From NCBI RefSeq assembly GCF_014207855.1, contig NZ_JACHKZ010000022.1, forward strand, positions 1-64,000: a stretch of 64,000 bases of DNA. The letters are read 5' to 3'. The notes beneath the pieces were generated by a model. The model did no database searches. It saw only the letters and a program-made list of their open reading frames with translations, and had not been told where the DNA came from. Shown piece after piece: positions 8,144 to 16,357 of this stretch. Numbering within the stretch: the stretch's first letter is position 1; each line of letters opens with the position of its first letter. This DNA comes from Comamonas odontotermitis (GTDB lineage: Bacteria > Pseudomonadota > Gammaproteobacteria > Burkholderiales > Burkholderiaceae_C). A program made the translations under genes and the position numbers.

Positions 8144-11100
8144 CTAGCCCTGGCGTGCCACGCGAAAGCGAGCGGCCGCCAGCCAGCCCATCGTCAGCGC
8201 CAGCAGCAGATACCCCCATGGGCCACCCACGGGAACAGGGTTGGGGGCTGGCTTGCTTCCACCGCCAACGCTGCCACCACCACCACCGCCACCGCTGCCT
8301 CCTCCACCATCATCGCCGCCGACCAGCGGATTGACGACTTCCACCTGCGCATTGCCTGCGGCGGGAATGGTGACTGGATTGGCAGAGTAACCCGGCGCGC
8401 CCCAGTTGAACCCGACAGGAGGATTGGCTTTGCCAGTTTCTGTGACCGAGCAGGACGCATTGGCGGGAAGCGCGCCAAGGCTGGCCGACGCGGTCTGTCC
8501 ATTGGCAATGGTTACGCTGAGCTGGTGCACGCCATCCACCCCGCAGTTCAGCGAGAAATCAAACGTGCCATTGACCAAGGCTGCAGCCGCCGTATCTCCG
8601 GTGATCCGTTTGGTCAGCGCAATGCCTGCGGTCTGCCGCTGCACGCGGTTGGTCACCGTAAAGCCTGCGTCCTGCGCGCTGATCTCCGGCGCGCCCACCC
8701 ATGCATAGCCTGCAGGGGCCGCAGGCGGCGTGTCTTCGGTCGCTGTGCAGCTGTCCCCGTCATAGAAGATAACCGGGGCGCTGGTGCCGCTGGTTGCGCC
8801 CGCAGGCACGGTGACCGACCAGACCTGCGCAGGTTGCGAACCGCACACCATGGTGCCGGTGAAAGTCAGGGGGCTGGCAAGGCCCGCGGCCATGCCTTCA
8901 ATCACCTTGGTCACCGTCCGGGGGGTGCTGGTGTTGAAGATCTGCAGATTCACATGGCTTTCGTTCGAGGCCAGGATGGGATCAACCACGCCCGCAGCCA
9001 CCGTGGCATAGCCGGTATTGGTGTAGGTGCCGGGCTGGTAGCCTGCAGTGGTGTGGATCACGAACCGCACCGCGGCACCATTGCCCAGAGACGCAATGGT
9101 GCTGCTGACCGTGCGCGTTGCCGCATCGTAGTTCACCGAAGCACCACAGGCCGCCGGAGCCGTCAGCACGGAGCACGCCGCATCCACGAAAGCCACGCCC
9201 TGGGGTAATGGATCGGAGAACAGCACATTCGTGGTATCGGACGGGCCAGCGTTGTAGACATCCACCGAGTACGTCACCATGGCCCCCCGATTGGCCGTGA
9301 TCGGCGCCACCGATTTGTTGACCGAGACATTCGAGCAGTTGAACTGCGCCATCGTGACAGTGGCCTGGTTGTCGCCGGGTGCCAGCTCATCCGTGCCATC
9401 CGGCGGCCCGGCAGAAAATTCATTGACCAGATAGCCCGATGGCCAGTTGCAGGTGCTCTGCGAATAACCATAGGTCAGCGAATAAGTGATCGTCAGCGAA
9501 CCACCGACGGGCAGTTTTGGTACCACTGTCTGGAAGGGGCCGGAAAAACCGCCGATGCTGCCCGCGTACGGTGCGGGAAAAGCAGATGCGCCAGGGCAGA
9601 CAGCACCATTAGCAGCCGTGCAATTGACCACCGACGACTGCACATCCAGGCTCGCGCCCAGCTCAAAGGTGATCAGGCGATCGGCGATGGAGGCTCCATC
9701 TGCGGGGTTGGGGCCCTTGTTGGTCACCGTTACGGTGTAGGTGACCGGAACGCCTGGCTGGTAAGCGTCCGAGCTCTGCGTCTTGGTGACCGCGAGGTCT
9801 GTTTTCGGGCATTCCGGCGTTGCGGGAACGATGATCGGCACCGACGCAAAGTTATTGCTGGTGTTGGAGTCGTCCAGCCCATCTGGCGGGTTGGCGGCAA
9901 ATTCGTTGTTGAGGCCCCCGAGCGTTCTGCCGCAGGGGACCGGTGCATTGAAGCCCGTCTGCACCTGGTAGACGATGGTCAGGCGGCCATTGACCGGCAA
10001 GACCGGCACTTGTGTATTGAACAAGGTGGAGTACGACGCGCTGCCCGACGGATTGAGGAATTCGGAATTCGCGGGGCACACCGCGCCAAAATCCGCCACG
10101 CAGCTCTGGAACTGCGCCGCCGCGTCAATGTACGCGGCAGAGCCGCCATGGGTTCGGATGACATCGGAGATGTACGCGCCATCGGCGGCCTCGGGGCCTG
10201 CGTTGGTCAGCTCCATGGTGTAGGTCACCAGATCGCCCATCTGCGGGGTGGCGGGCTCCTGGGTCTTGGTCACCTGCAGGTCGGTCTGCCGGCACGGGGG
10301 CGTACCCGGCACCTGCAAAATGGCAGACTGCTGGTTGTTGTTGGGGCTGGTGTCATTCATCCCATCGAGCAGCTGGATCGATGCCGTGTTGAACAATTGC
10401 CCGGCGGGCCTGCCGCAAGCCGCATTGGGCACCAGGTACGGCGTCATGGTGTAGGTCACTGTGATAGTGCCTCCTGGCGGGAGCGCCGGAATGGTGGCGT
10501 TGAACACCGGGCTGTAGCTGCTCTGCCCTGCACGATTGGGAAAACTGGCATTGTCCGGACACTGGGCACCACCCGTTGCCGTGCACTGGTTGAACACCAG
10601 ATCGGCCGCGATATGGCTGATGAAGCTGTTGGAGAGCGTGTCCCACAGCACGACGCCGTCTGCAGCACCCGGCCCATTGTTGCTGAGCGTGATCGTATAG
10701 GTCAGGGGCACGCCGGACTGGTAGGTATCGCTGCTCTGCGTTTTAGTGACAGCCAGGTCCGCTTCGTAGCGCATGGCGGTACTGATGGAGCTGGTGTTCG
10801 AATTGGGCAAGGGGTCTGTCACGCCCCCTGGCGGGCTGATGTTGGCCGTATTCGTCAATGTGCTCGGGCCGGTGACGCCAAACTTGCCGCTGATCTCCAC
10901 CCGCACCTTGCCCAGGTTGGGGAAAGTCGCCAGGGTACCGGCCACCGTGCCATTGACCACCGACAAGTCGGTGGGGCATGCCGCGCCCCCGGTTGCCAAC
11001 GTGCATGTCGCCTGCACATTGGTGATTCCGGCTGGCAACGGGTCCTGAAAGCTTGCACCATCGGCAGCGTTCGGGCCGTTGTTATCCATTTCCAAAATAT

Positions 11101-11266
11101 ATATAAAACCTGTTCCACCTACGCCTGACGAAGGGCCGGACTTGGTAATCTGCACATCAGCGGTCTGCGCCCCTGCATGCAAAGGCGATGCCGCCAATAC
11201 AATGCCTGCGACAATATATTGGATAGCGGCAAATATAATACTGGAAAATGGTTTTCTTTGTGCCAT
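8144..11266 (-). CDS. Large secreted DUF11-repeat surface protein with C-terminal sorting tail
   Basis: A 1040-residue exported protein: signal peptide at residues 1-34 (ends HAGAQ), then five DUF11 (CARDB/isopeptide-like) domains, each starting like DLAVTKTQSSD and including a NNGPxAADG motif. Two DUF5979-type domains follow (TVTKVIEGMAAGL..., ALTKRITGDTAAA...). A Gly/Ser-rich linker (DDGGGGSGGGGGGGS) leads to a tail VPVGGPWGYLLLALTMGWLA plus basic residues, a variant of the IPTL-CTERM tripartite signal (motif, membrane helix, basic end). Repeats 2 and 4 are nearly identical at their starts, which points to internal duplication. Probably a cell-surface adhesin or stalk-like protein; no enzymatic domain seen. 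Transcribed alone from an AT-rich region. Confidence 0.85.
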   Translation of the reverse strand: MAQRKPFSSIIFAAIQYIVAGIVLAASPLHAGAQTADVQITKSGPSSGVGGTGFIYILEMDNNGPNAADGASFQDPLPAGITNVQATCTLATGGAACPTDLSVVNGTVAGTLATFPNLGKVRVEISGKFGVTGPSTLTNTANISPPGGVTDPLPNSNTSSISTAMRYEADLAVTKTQSSDTYQSGVPLTYTITLSNNGPGAADGVVLWDTLSNSFISHIAADLVFNQCTATGGAQCPDNASFPNRAGQSSYSPVFNATIPALPPGGTITVTYTMTPYLVPNAACGRPAGQLFNTASIQLLDGMNDTSPNNNQQSAILQVPGTPPCRQTDLQVTKTQEPATPQMGDLVTYTMELTNAGPEAADGAYISDVIRTHGGSAAYIDAAAQFQSCVADFGAVCPANSEFLNPSGSASYSTLFNTQVPVLPVNGRLTIVYQVQTGFNAPVPCGRTLGGLNNEFAANPPDGLDDSNTSNNFASVPIIVPATPECPKTDLAVTKTQSSDAYQPGVPVTYTVTVTNKGPNPADGASIADRLITFELGASLDVQSSVVNCTAANGAVCPGASAFPAPYAGSIGGFSGPFQTVVPKLPVGGSLTITYSLTYGYSQSTCNWPSGYLVNEFSAGPPDGTDELAPGDNQATVTMAQFNCSNVSVNKSVAPITANRGAMVTYSVDVYNAGPSDTTNVLFSDPLPQGVAFVDAACSVLTAPAACGASVNYDAATRTVSSTIASLGNGAAVRFVIHTTAGYQPGTYTNTGYATVAAGVVDPILASNESHVNLQIFNTSTPRTVTKVIEGMAAGLASPLTFTGTMVCGSQPAQVWSVTVPAGATSGTSAPVIFYDGDSCTATEDTPPAAPAGYAWVGAPEISAQDAGFTVTNRVQRQTAGIALTKRITGDTAAAALVNGTFDFSLNCGVDGVHQLSVTIANGQTASASLGALPANASCSVTETGKANPPVGFNWGAPGYSANPVTIPAAGNAQVEVVNPLVGGDDGGGGSGGGGGGGSVGGGSKPAPNPVPVGGPWGYLLLALTMGWLAAARFRVARQG

Positions 11267-11538
11267 GGAACTGATCCTTTATATTAATATAAAGGCCTCT
11301 CCAAAAAATTAAATGCAAATGCACAAACCATTCATCGTATTCATTCACCAAGAAGTGATTCAAATACCTGGCCTTCAAATGGAAGTGCGCTCCCCAAAGA
11401 GTCTCTCTTCGCCTCACGGGGAACACAATTATCCATAGCCATAAGCTTTATTGAAACAATTAAAATTTTATGAATTTTTAAAATAACGTTTGTTTGCAAA
11501 TAAATGGGAAATTCTTACAAACTGAGCAGGTCTTTATC

Positions 11539-11555
11539 ACATCTTCTGCAGATGT
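11539..11555. repeat. Inverted repeat ACATCT-N5-AGATGT
   Basis: Perfect 6-bp arms in the AT-rich region, 10 bases left of a larger hairpin; operator-like size. Confidence 0.45.
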
Positions 11556-11564
11556 CATAAAAAT

Positions 11565-11593
11565 AATCTATTTCACCTGTAATGAAATAGATT
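11565..11593. repeat. Perfect 11-bp inverted repeat (hairpin)
   Basis: Arms AATCTATTTCA (11565-11575) and TGAAATAGATT (11583-11593) with a 7-base loop. On the minus strand it is followed by ATTATTTTT, so it could terminate leftward transcription from the Lrp-type gene. It could equally be an operator for the DUF11 gene. Confidence 0.55.
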
Positions 11594-11776
11594 TTCAGGA
11601 TGCCATTATCGAAGCTTGCTTTCTTATTTAATTTTCAAAAAATAATCTCTCATTCATTTGATATATTCACACCAGAAATTTCTTCTGAAAAATTCGATAT
11701 AGATATGATGGTATTGACCGATTTACATGGGTTTATCGCCATCACAGAAAATCCATTGATCGCTCCAGGCCCGGCC

Positions 11777-11810
11777 CGGCTCGCCATGCCATTCGGCTCG
11801 CCATGCCATT
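11777..11810. repeat. 17-bp perfect tandem duplication next to the Lrp-type gene
   Basis: CGGCTCGCCATGCCATT occurs twice without a gap (11777-11793 and 11794-11810), ending five bases before the Lrp-type stop codon. Confidence 0.9.
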
Positions 11811-11814
11811 CTCT

Positions 11815-12276
11815 TCACACGCCCAGCGGCAGGTCGGCCTTCTTCAGCGTCCGCAGCACAAAGCTCGACTGGCTGTGGCGAATGCCCTTGATCTTGTAGA
11901 GCTTCTCTCGCAGCAGGCGCTCATAGTCGCGCGTGTCCTTCACCACCACCCGCAACAGGTAGTCGTATTCACCGGAGACAAGGTGCGCCTCCACCACTTC
12001 AGGAATGGTGGCCAGCATTTCGCCAAACTTCTCCAGTGTGTTGTCCGAGTGGCTGTCGAGCGTGACCTGCACCAGTACGGTGTCGCCCAACCCGAGCGCC
12101 AGTGGATTGAGGCGCACGGTATAGCCTTCGATCACGCCCGCCTCCTCCAGCTTCTTGATGCGGCCCCAGCAAGGCGAAGGACTCAACCCCACGGCATGGC
12201 CTATGTCTTGCAGGCTGGCACGGCTATTGGATTGCAGTACCGCAAGAATTTTTCGATCTAGACGATCAAGCAGCAT
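11815..12276 (-). CDS. Lrp/AsnC-family transcriptional regulator
   Basis: A 153-residue protein of normal family length. Residues 1-60 are the AsnC-type helix-turn-helix (LDRKILAVLQSNSRASLQDI, VGLSPSPCWGRIKKLEEAGV). Residues ~65-145 are the RAM ligand-binding/oligomerisation domain (VLVQVTLDSHSDNTLEKF, VVEAHLVSGEYDYLLRVVV). Lrp-type regulators sense amino acids. The start is the ATG at 12276 (MLLDRLDRK). No target gene is adjacent on its own strand, so the regulon is unknown. Its upstream region (12277-12360) is AT-rich. Confidence 0.92.
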   Translation of the reverse strand: MLLDRLDRKILAVLQSNSRASLQDIGHAVGLSPSPCWGRIKKLEEAGVIEGYTVRLNPLALGLGDTVLVQVTLDSHSDNTLEKFGEMLATIPEVVEAHLVSGEYDYLLRVVVKDTRDYERLLREKLYKIKGIRHSQSSFVLRTLKKADLPLGV

Positions 12277-12641
12277 ATTTTTCCACCATTGAAGATTTAA
12301 AAGAATTTTCTTCCGAATTTATAAAAATTACCAGACAAAACAGAATTTCTTCCCAGCTATCCGGGCCCATACTTTGGGCATCGAAACACTTTTACCGAAG
12401 CCGCTTTCTTGCAGAGCCTGCTTACCGGCAGCCCCTCTCACCGCCCGCCCCCAGGCAGTTACCGCTGCCATGGGGGCGGGTTGTTTTGGGCTGTTGCACA
12501 GTGTCTACAGTGCCCTCACCCGTCCCTGCGCTTTCCCTTGGCGTAACAAAACTGTTGCAATTGGGGCCATGCGGCGTCCTGTCCTACACCTGCCGCCCGT
12601 GGCATAGTGGCGCCAAATCACAACATGACAACGAAGCAGCT
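12277..12641. other. Intergenic region between divergent Lrp-type and fatty acid hydroxylase genes
   Basis: 365 bases. The left third is AT-rich (Lrp promoter side). The middle holds a large hairpin (12444-12480). The right part leads to the hydroxylase start. No ORF is convincing. Confidence 0.5.
12444..12487 (+). terminator. Long terminator-like hairpin with no upstream gene on its strand
   Basis: Arms CCCGCCCCCAGGCAG and CTGCCATGGGGGCGGG pair over about 14 positions and are followed by TTGTTTT. No + strand gene precedes it, so it may act as a leader attenuator for the hydroxylase gene or end an unannotated small RNA. Confidence 0.45.
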
Positions 12642-13766
12642 ATGTTCAAGCGACTCAATGATCTGTCTGAAAGCCACGGATCCCTGCAGGCCGGCAAGGG
12701 GATGGTGACGGGCGTAATCGCCCTCATCCTGGCGGCACTGTGCTTTCTGGGAGTGATGGCCTTTCACTTTCCGCAGTACCTCACGACTCCTGAGCTGCGC
12801 CGCAGCTACAACGTAGATGTCATGCGGCAGCTGCTGTTCTGGTGCATGGTGATTGCGGGCGGCCTGTCGGTTGCGCTGATCGTGCTGGGGCGGGTGCGCT
12901 GGCTGGCTGCGTCGGCTTTCGGGCTGGTGGCGCTGTCGGCACTGCTGGGCGGCCACAAGGTGCCAGTGGGCGAATTCGCCACCGACACGCCCTATATCGG
13001 CCTGGATTGGTTCATCCTCGATCTGCTGGGCAGTTCGCTGATCTTCATCTTCATCGAGAAGCTGTTTGCACTGCGCAAGGACCAGCCGGTCTTCCGCCCC
13101 GAGTGGCAGACCGACTTTCACCACTTTCTCGTCAACCACATGGTGGTCGGATTCATCCTGCTGGCCACCAATCTGATGGTGCACAAGCTGTTTGGCTGGG
13201 CCGCCAACGACGGTATCCGTGGCTGGGTGGCCAACCTGAACTTCTGGGTCGCGCTGTTCCTGATCATCCTCGTGGCCGATCTGGTGCAGTACTGGACGCA
13301 CCGCGCCTACCACGAGGTGCCGCTCTTGTGGCGCATTCACGCCGTGCACCACAGCGTCAAGAGCATGGACTGGCTGGCAGGTTCGCGCCAGCACATCCTG
13401 GAGCTGCTGATCACCCGCACGCTGGTGCTGGCCCCCATCTATGTGCTGGGCTTTTCCAAGGAGGTGATTGATGCTTACATCATCATCGTTGGCTTCCAGG
13501 CCGTCTTCAACCACGCCAATGTGAGCGTGCGCCTGGGGCCGCTGCGCTACGTCATCGTCACGCCCAACTTCCACCACTGGCACCACAGCCAGGACCAGGA
13601 AGCGCTGGACAAGAACTATGCAGCCCACTTTGCCTTTCTGGACTACCTGTTTGGCACGGCAGTCAAGAGCGACAAGCTCTGGCCCAAGGACTATGGCGTG
13701 CTGGGCGACTATGTGCCCAACGGGTTCTTCAAGCAGCTGAAGTTCCCTTTTACCTGGAAAGGCTGA
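12642..13766 (+). CDS. Sterol desaturase / fatty acid hydroxylase superfamily membrane protein
   Basis: A 374-residue protein from the ATG at 12642. About five to six hydrophobic segments precede the di-iron histidine motifs: HRAYH in YWTHRAYHEVPLL, HAVHH in RIHAVHHSVKSMD, and HWHHSQ near the C-terminus in NFHHWHHSQDQEALD. These clusters are the iron ligands of the fatty acid hydroxylase superfamily. Members oxidise or desaturate membrane lipids; the precise lipid is not predictable. Followed by a terminator at 13789. A second, non-identical member lies at 60123-61181. Confidence 0.87.
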   Translation: MFKRLNDLSESHGSLQAGKGMVTGVIALILAALCFLGVMAFHFPQYLTTPELRRSYNVDVMRQLLFWCMVIAGGLSVALIVLGRVRWLAASAFGLVALSALLGGHKVPVGEFATDTPYIGLDWFILDLLGSSLIFIFIEKLFALRKDQPVFRPEWQTDFHHFLVNHMVVGFILLATNLMVHKLFGWAANDGIRGWVANLNFWVALFLIILVADLVQYWTHRAYHEVPLLWRIHAVHHSVKSMDWLAGSRQHILELLITRTLVLAPIYVLGFSKEVIDAYIIIVGFQAVFNHANVSVRLGPLRYVIVTPNFHHWHHSQDQEALDKNYAAHFAFLDYLFGTAVKSDKLWPKDYGVLGDYVPNGFFKQLKFPFTWKG

Positions 13767-13788
13767 GCGCCCTCCCCACCATCCCCAC

Positions 13789-13819
13789 AGAGCCTCCTTA
13801 TCGGAGGCTCTATAATTTT
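13789..13819 (+). terminator. Rho-independent terminator after the hydroxylase gene
   Basis: AGAGCCTCC / GGAGGCTCT stem with TTATC loop, followed by ATAATTTT. Its tail merges with a copy of the dispersed GATAGCTGC repeat. Confidence 0.75.
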
Positions 13820-13863
13820 GATAGCTGCTTGTTCTTTACAGTAAAGCGCCAGAGCCACTTTTC
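13812..13863 (+). repeat. Dispersed intergenic repeat, copy A
   Basis: Contains ATTTTGATAGCTGCTTG, then CTTTACAGTAAAGCGC and CACTTTT, with the same order of blocks as copy B at 17396. It lies between the hydroxylase terminator and the murU start. Confidence 0.65.
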
Positions 13864-13866
13864 TTC

Positions 13867-14649
13867 ATGATCATGTCATCCACCACCGAATTCCGCGCCC
13901 AGGCCATGGTGCTGGCCGCAGGCCGGGGCGAGCGCATGCGCCCGCTCACCGATCACACGCCCAAGCCGCTTTTGCCGGTACGCGGCAAACCGCTGATGCA
14001 GCACAGCCTGGAGCAACTGGCCGCAGCCGGAGTGGACCGCATCGTCATCAACACCGGCTGGCTGGGCCAGCAGGTGGCGGATGCCTGGCCCGCCAAGGCA
14101 GACATGGGCGGGCATGGCGTGCAGATCCGCTATTCGCGCGAAGACCTGGATTTTGGCGGCGGCATCGAAACCACCGGCGGTATCAGCCGTGCGCTGCCGC
14201 TGCTCGATGATGCGTTCTGGTTGGTATCGGGCGATGTGTTCATCCCCAGCTTTCCCTTTGACGAAGCGCTGCGCCAGCGCTTTGCCCAATCGGGTGATCT
14301 GGCCCACCTGTGGCTGGTGCCCAATGCGCCGCACCACCCCAAGGGGGATTTTGTGCTGACGGAAGATGACCATACCGATGCAGGCCACGCCTATACCGGC
14401 CGTGCCGAGACCCCAGCAGCAGACGACACCCGGCCGCGCCTGACCTACTGCTCCGTTGCGCTGCTGAAAAAGGAGCTGTTCGCACCTCCGTTTTGCGATA
14501 TTCCGCCCGGCAACCCTCATGGCGTGAAGATGCCCCTGGTGCAGCAGCTGCGCGCCGCCATGCAGGCGGGCCGCTGCAGCGCCAGCCGCTACGACGGAGT
14601 CTGGGTGGATGTGGGCACGCCCGAGCGCCTGGCGGCCATTGCGGGGTGA
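13867..14649 (+). CDS. murU: N-acetylmuramate alpha-1-phosphate uridylyltransferase-like nucleotidyltransferase
   Basis: A 260-residue sugar nucleotidyltransferase with the NTP_transferase signature AMVLAAGRGERMRPLT near residue 15, PKPLLPVRGKPLMQH, and SGDVF for metal/nucleotide binding. C-terminal YDGVWVDVGTPERLAAI is characteristic of MurU. In Pseudomonas and many beta-proteobacteria MurU makes UDP-MurNAc from MurNAc-1-phosphate in peptidoglycan recycling, bypassing fosfomycin-sensitive MurA. Its usual partner AmgK, the anomeric sugar kinase, is not in this window. An alternative start at 13873 is possible. The family also includes mannose-1-phosphate guanylyltransferases, so function is by similarity. 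Confidence 0.8.
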   Translation: MIMSSTTEFRAQAMVLAAGRGERMRPLTDHTPKPLLPVRGKPLMQHSLEQLAAAGVDRIVINTGWLGQQVADAWPAKADMGGHGVQIRYSREDLDFGGGIETTGGISRALPLLDDAFWLVSGDVFIPSFPFDEALRQRFAQSGDLAHLWLVPNAPHHPKGDFVLTEDDHTDAGHAYTGRAETPAADDTRPRLTYCSVALLKKELFAPPFCDIPPGNPHGVKMPLVQQLRAAMQAGRCSASRYDGVWVDVGTPERLAAIAG

Positions 14650-14783
14650 AGCCGCCTGCGCCCAGGGCATCGCGCTGGTCTCAGCCGTGACAGCCTTGGT
14701 TTGGCGCAATTCACATTTTGGTAACAATTGGGTGGTAAACGCAGCGCGCTCACCGCGCCCCCTTCCCCACCCTTTTGATTGCC

Positions 14784-16043
14784 ATGAAAAAAACCTTGCT
14801 GGCCATCGCAGCTGCAGCGGCGCTTTCCCTGACCGTATCGGGCTGCTCCGACAGTAGCGCCGCCTCCATCAGCTACAACGCCACACTCGACCAGGCCTCG
14901 CAGGCCGAGAAGGCCGCTGTGATCAAGACCCTGCAGGAGCTGGTCAACATCGAAACCGGCACCAATGACTCCGTCGGCATTCCGCAGATGGGCAACTACC
15001 TCGAAGCCCGCCTGCAGGCGCTGGGCGCCACCGTAGTGCGCCACAAGGCAGAGGCTGGCGTGGTGGGCGACAACATCGTCGGCACCTTCCAGGGCAGCGG
15101 CACCAAGAGCCTGCTTCTGATGGCGCACATGGACACCGTGTACACGCGCGGCATCCTGGCCACGGCCCCGTTCAAGGTGGAAGGCGACAAGGCCTATGGC
15201 GCAGGCATTGCCGATGCCAAGGGCGGCATCGCCGTCATCCTGCACAGCCTGGGCCTGCTCAAGGCGCAGAACTTCAGCAAGTTCAAGACCATCACCGTGA
15301 TGTTCAACACCGATGAGGAAAAAGGCTCCTTCGGCTCGCGCGACCTGATCCAGAAGCTCGCGGCAGCACACGACTATGTGCTGTCGTACGAACCCTCGGG
15401 CCTTGAAGAGGGCTTTGGCACCGCCACCTCGGGCATTGCCTATGTGCAGGCCGTGGTGCACGGCAAGGCATCGCACGCGGGCGTGGCACCAGAGGCAGGT
15501 ATCAACGCGCTCACCGAAGCATCGGCCCTCGTGCTGCGCACCCAGGATATCCAGGAAAAGTCCAAGGAACGCGGCTTCAACTGGACCACCATGACCGCTG
15601 GCGGCACCGCGACCAACATCATCCCCGACAAGGCCGTTGTCAACGCCGACGTGCGCTACGGCAAGAACGAGGATCTGGATTGGATGAAAGGCATGCTGGA
15701 CAAGGCAGCGGCCGCGCCGCATGTACCTGGCGCCACCATCGACATCAACCTGACCCGCGGCCGCCCGGCCTTCAACGCCACCGACGACGGCGTCAAGCTC
15801 ATCCAGAAAGCCATCACCATCTATGCCGACGTAGGCGGCAAATCGCAGATGTACACCACGCGCGGCGGTGGCGGCTCTGACGCGGCCTACGCCGCGCTCT
15901 CGGGCAAGCCGGTGATCGAAGGCCTGGGCCTGCCCGGTGCCAACTACCACTCCAATCTGGCCGAATACGTGCTGACCGAGCCCATTGCACGCCGCCTGTA
16001 CCTGTCGGCACAGCTCATCTCCGATCTGGGTCAGGGCATGTAA
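14784..16043 (+). CDS. M20-family peptidase lipoprotein (glutamate carboxypeptidase type)
   Basis: A 419-residue protein starting at ATG 14784, with lipobox LTVSGC giving Cys21 as the lipidation site. The di-zinc M20 layout is complete: MAHMDTVYT, GAGIADAKGG, FNTDEEKGSFGS, the dimerisation-domain SHAGV, and C-terminal RGGGGSDAAYAALSGKP. The closest described group is carboxypeptidase G2 (CPG2), which removes C-terminal glutamate from folates or peptides. The lipobox suggests attachment to the outer membrane or periplasmic face. Monocistronic, with a strong terminator 31 bases after the stop. Confidence 0.87.
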   Translation: MKKTLLAIAAAAALSLTVSGCSDSSAASISYNATLDQASQAEKAAVIKTLQELVNIETGTNDSVGIPQMGNYLEARLQALGATVVRHKAEAGVVGDNIVGTFQGSGTKSLLLMAHMDTVYTRGILATAPFKVEGDKAYGAGIADAKGGIAVILHSLGLLKAQNFSKFKTITVMFNTDEEKGSFGSRDLIQKLAAAHDYVLSYEPSGLEEGFGTATSGIAYVQAVVHGKASHAGVAPEAGINALTEASALVLRTQDIQEKSKERGFNWTTMTAGGTATNIIPDKAVVNADVRYGKNEDLDWMKGMLDKAAAAPHVPGATIDINLTRGRPAFNATDDGVKLIQKAITIYADVGGKSQMYTTRGGGGSDAAYAALSGKPVIEGLGLPGANYHSNLAEYVLTEPIARRLYLSAQLISDLGQGM

Positions 16044-16357
16044 CTGCCCCCTGCACCGTTGCATTCCACCTTCAGGCGCCAGCAGACACTGGCGCCTTTT
16101 TCATTCAGCGTGGAGCTACCGCAGGCGGCTGTCCGCCCTGCGACAGCCAGAAGAACAACCGCCTCAGGCAGCAGCGCACCCCAACGCCGTGCTATCAAGC
16201 ACTTATCGACGTGCGCTGCCACTACCAGCCTGCGCTGCATCGCGGCATCATAAAAACCCCAATATGGATTCACGCCACTTTGCCCACAATGCAAAGCTCG
16301 CGCGGGCTTTCCGCAGACGGCAATAACGATCATTCGGTAAGACCGAGGAGACAAATC
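16044..16357. other. Intergenic region between peptidase and TRAP transporter genes
   Basis: 314 bases. The peptidase terminator is at 16074-16101. The remainder should contain the TRAP promoter, but I see no strong consensus element and no ORF worth calling. Confidence 0.5.
16074..16101 (+). terminator. Rho-independent terminator after the M20 peptidase gene
   Basis: AGGCGCCAG (16074-16082) / CTGGCGCCT (16089-16097) with a 6-base loop and a TTTTT tail. Confidence 0.85.

Larger units (their letters stand above)
11267..11814. other. AT-rich intergenic region upstream of the DUF11 protein gene
   Basis: This 548-base stretch is far richer in A+T than its neighbours, especially 11420-11760. It should carry the promoter of the leftward DUF11 gene. 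It contains two adjacent perfect inverted repeats and a 17-bp tandem duplication (listed separately). I find no convincing protein gene in it. Confidence 0.6.

Noticed and set aside
10010-11128. 372-residue open frame on the + strand opposite the DUF11 gene
   Set aside because: Arg/His/Gly-rich shadow; the DUF11 repeats on the minus strand are unmistakable.
11600-11899. 99-residue + strand ORF in the AT-rich region
   Set aside because: No ribosome-binding site; its C-terminal third overlaps the Lrp-type gene and the 17-bp duplication. Too weak to call.
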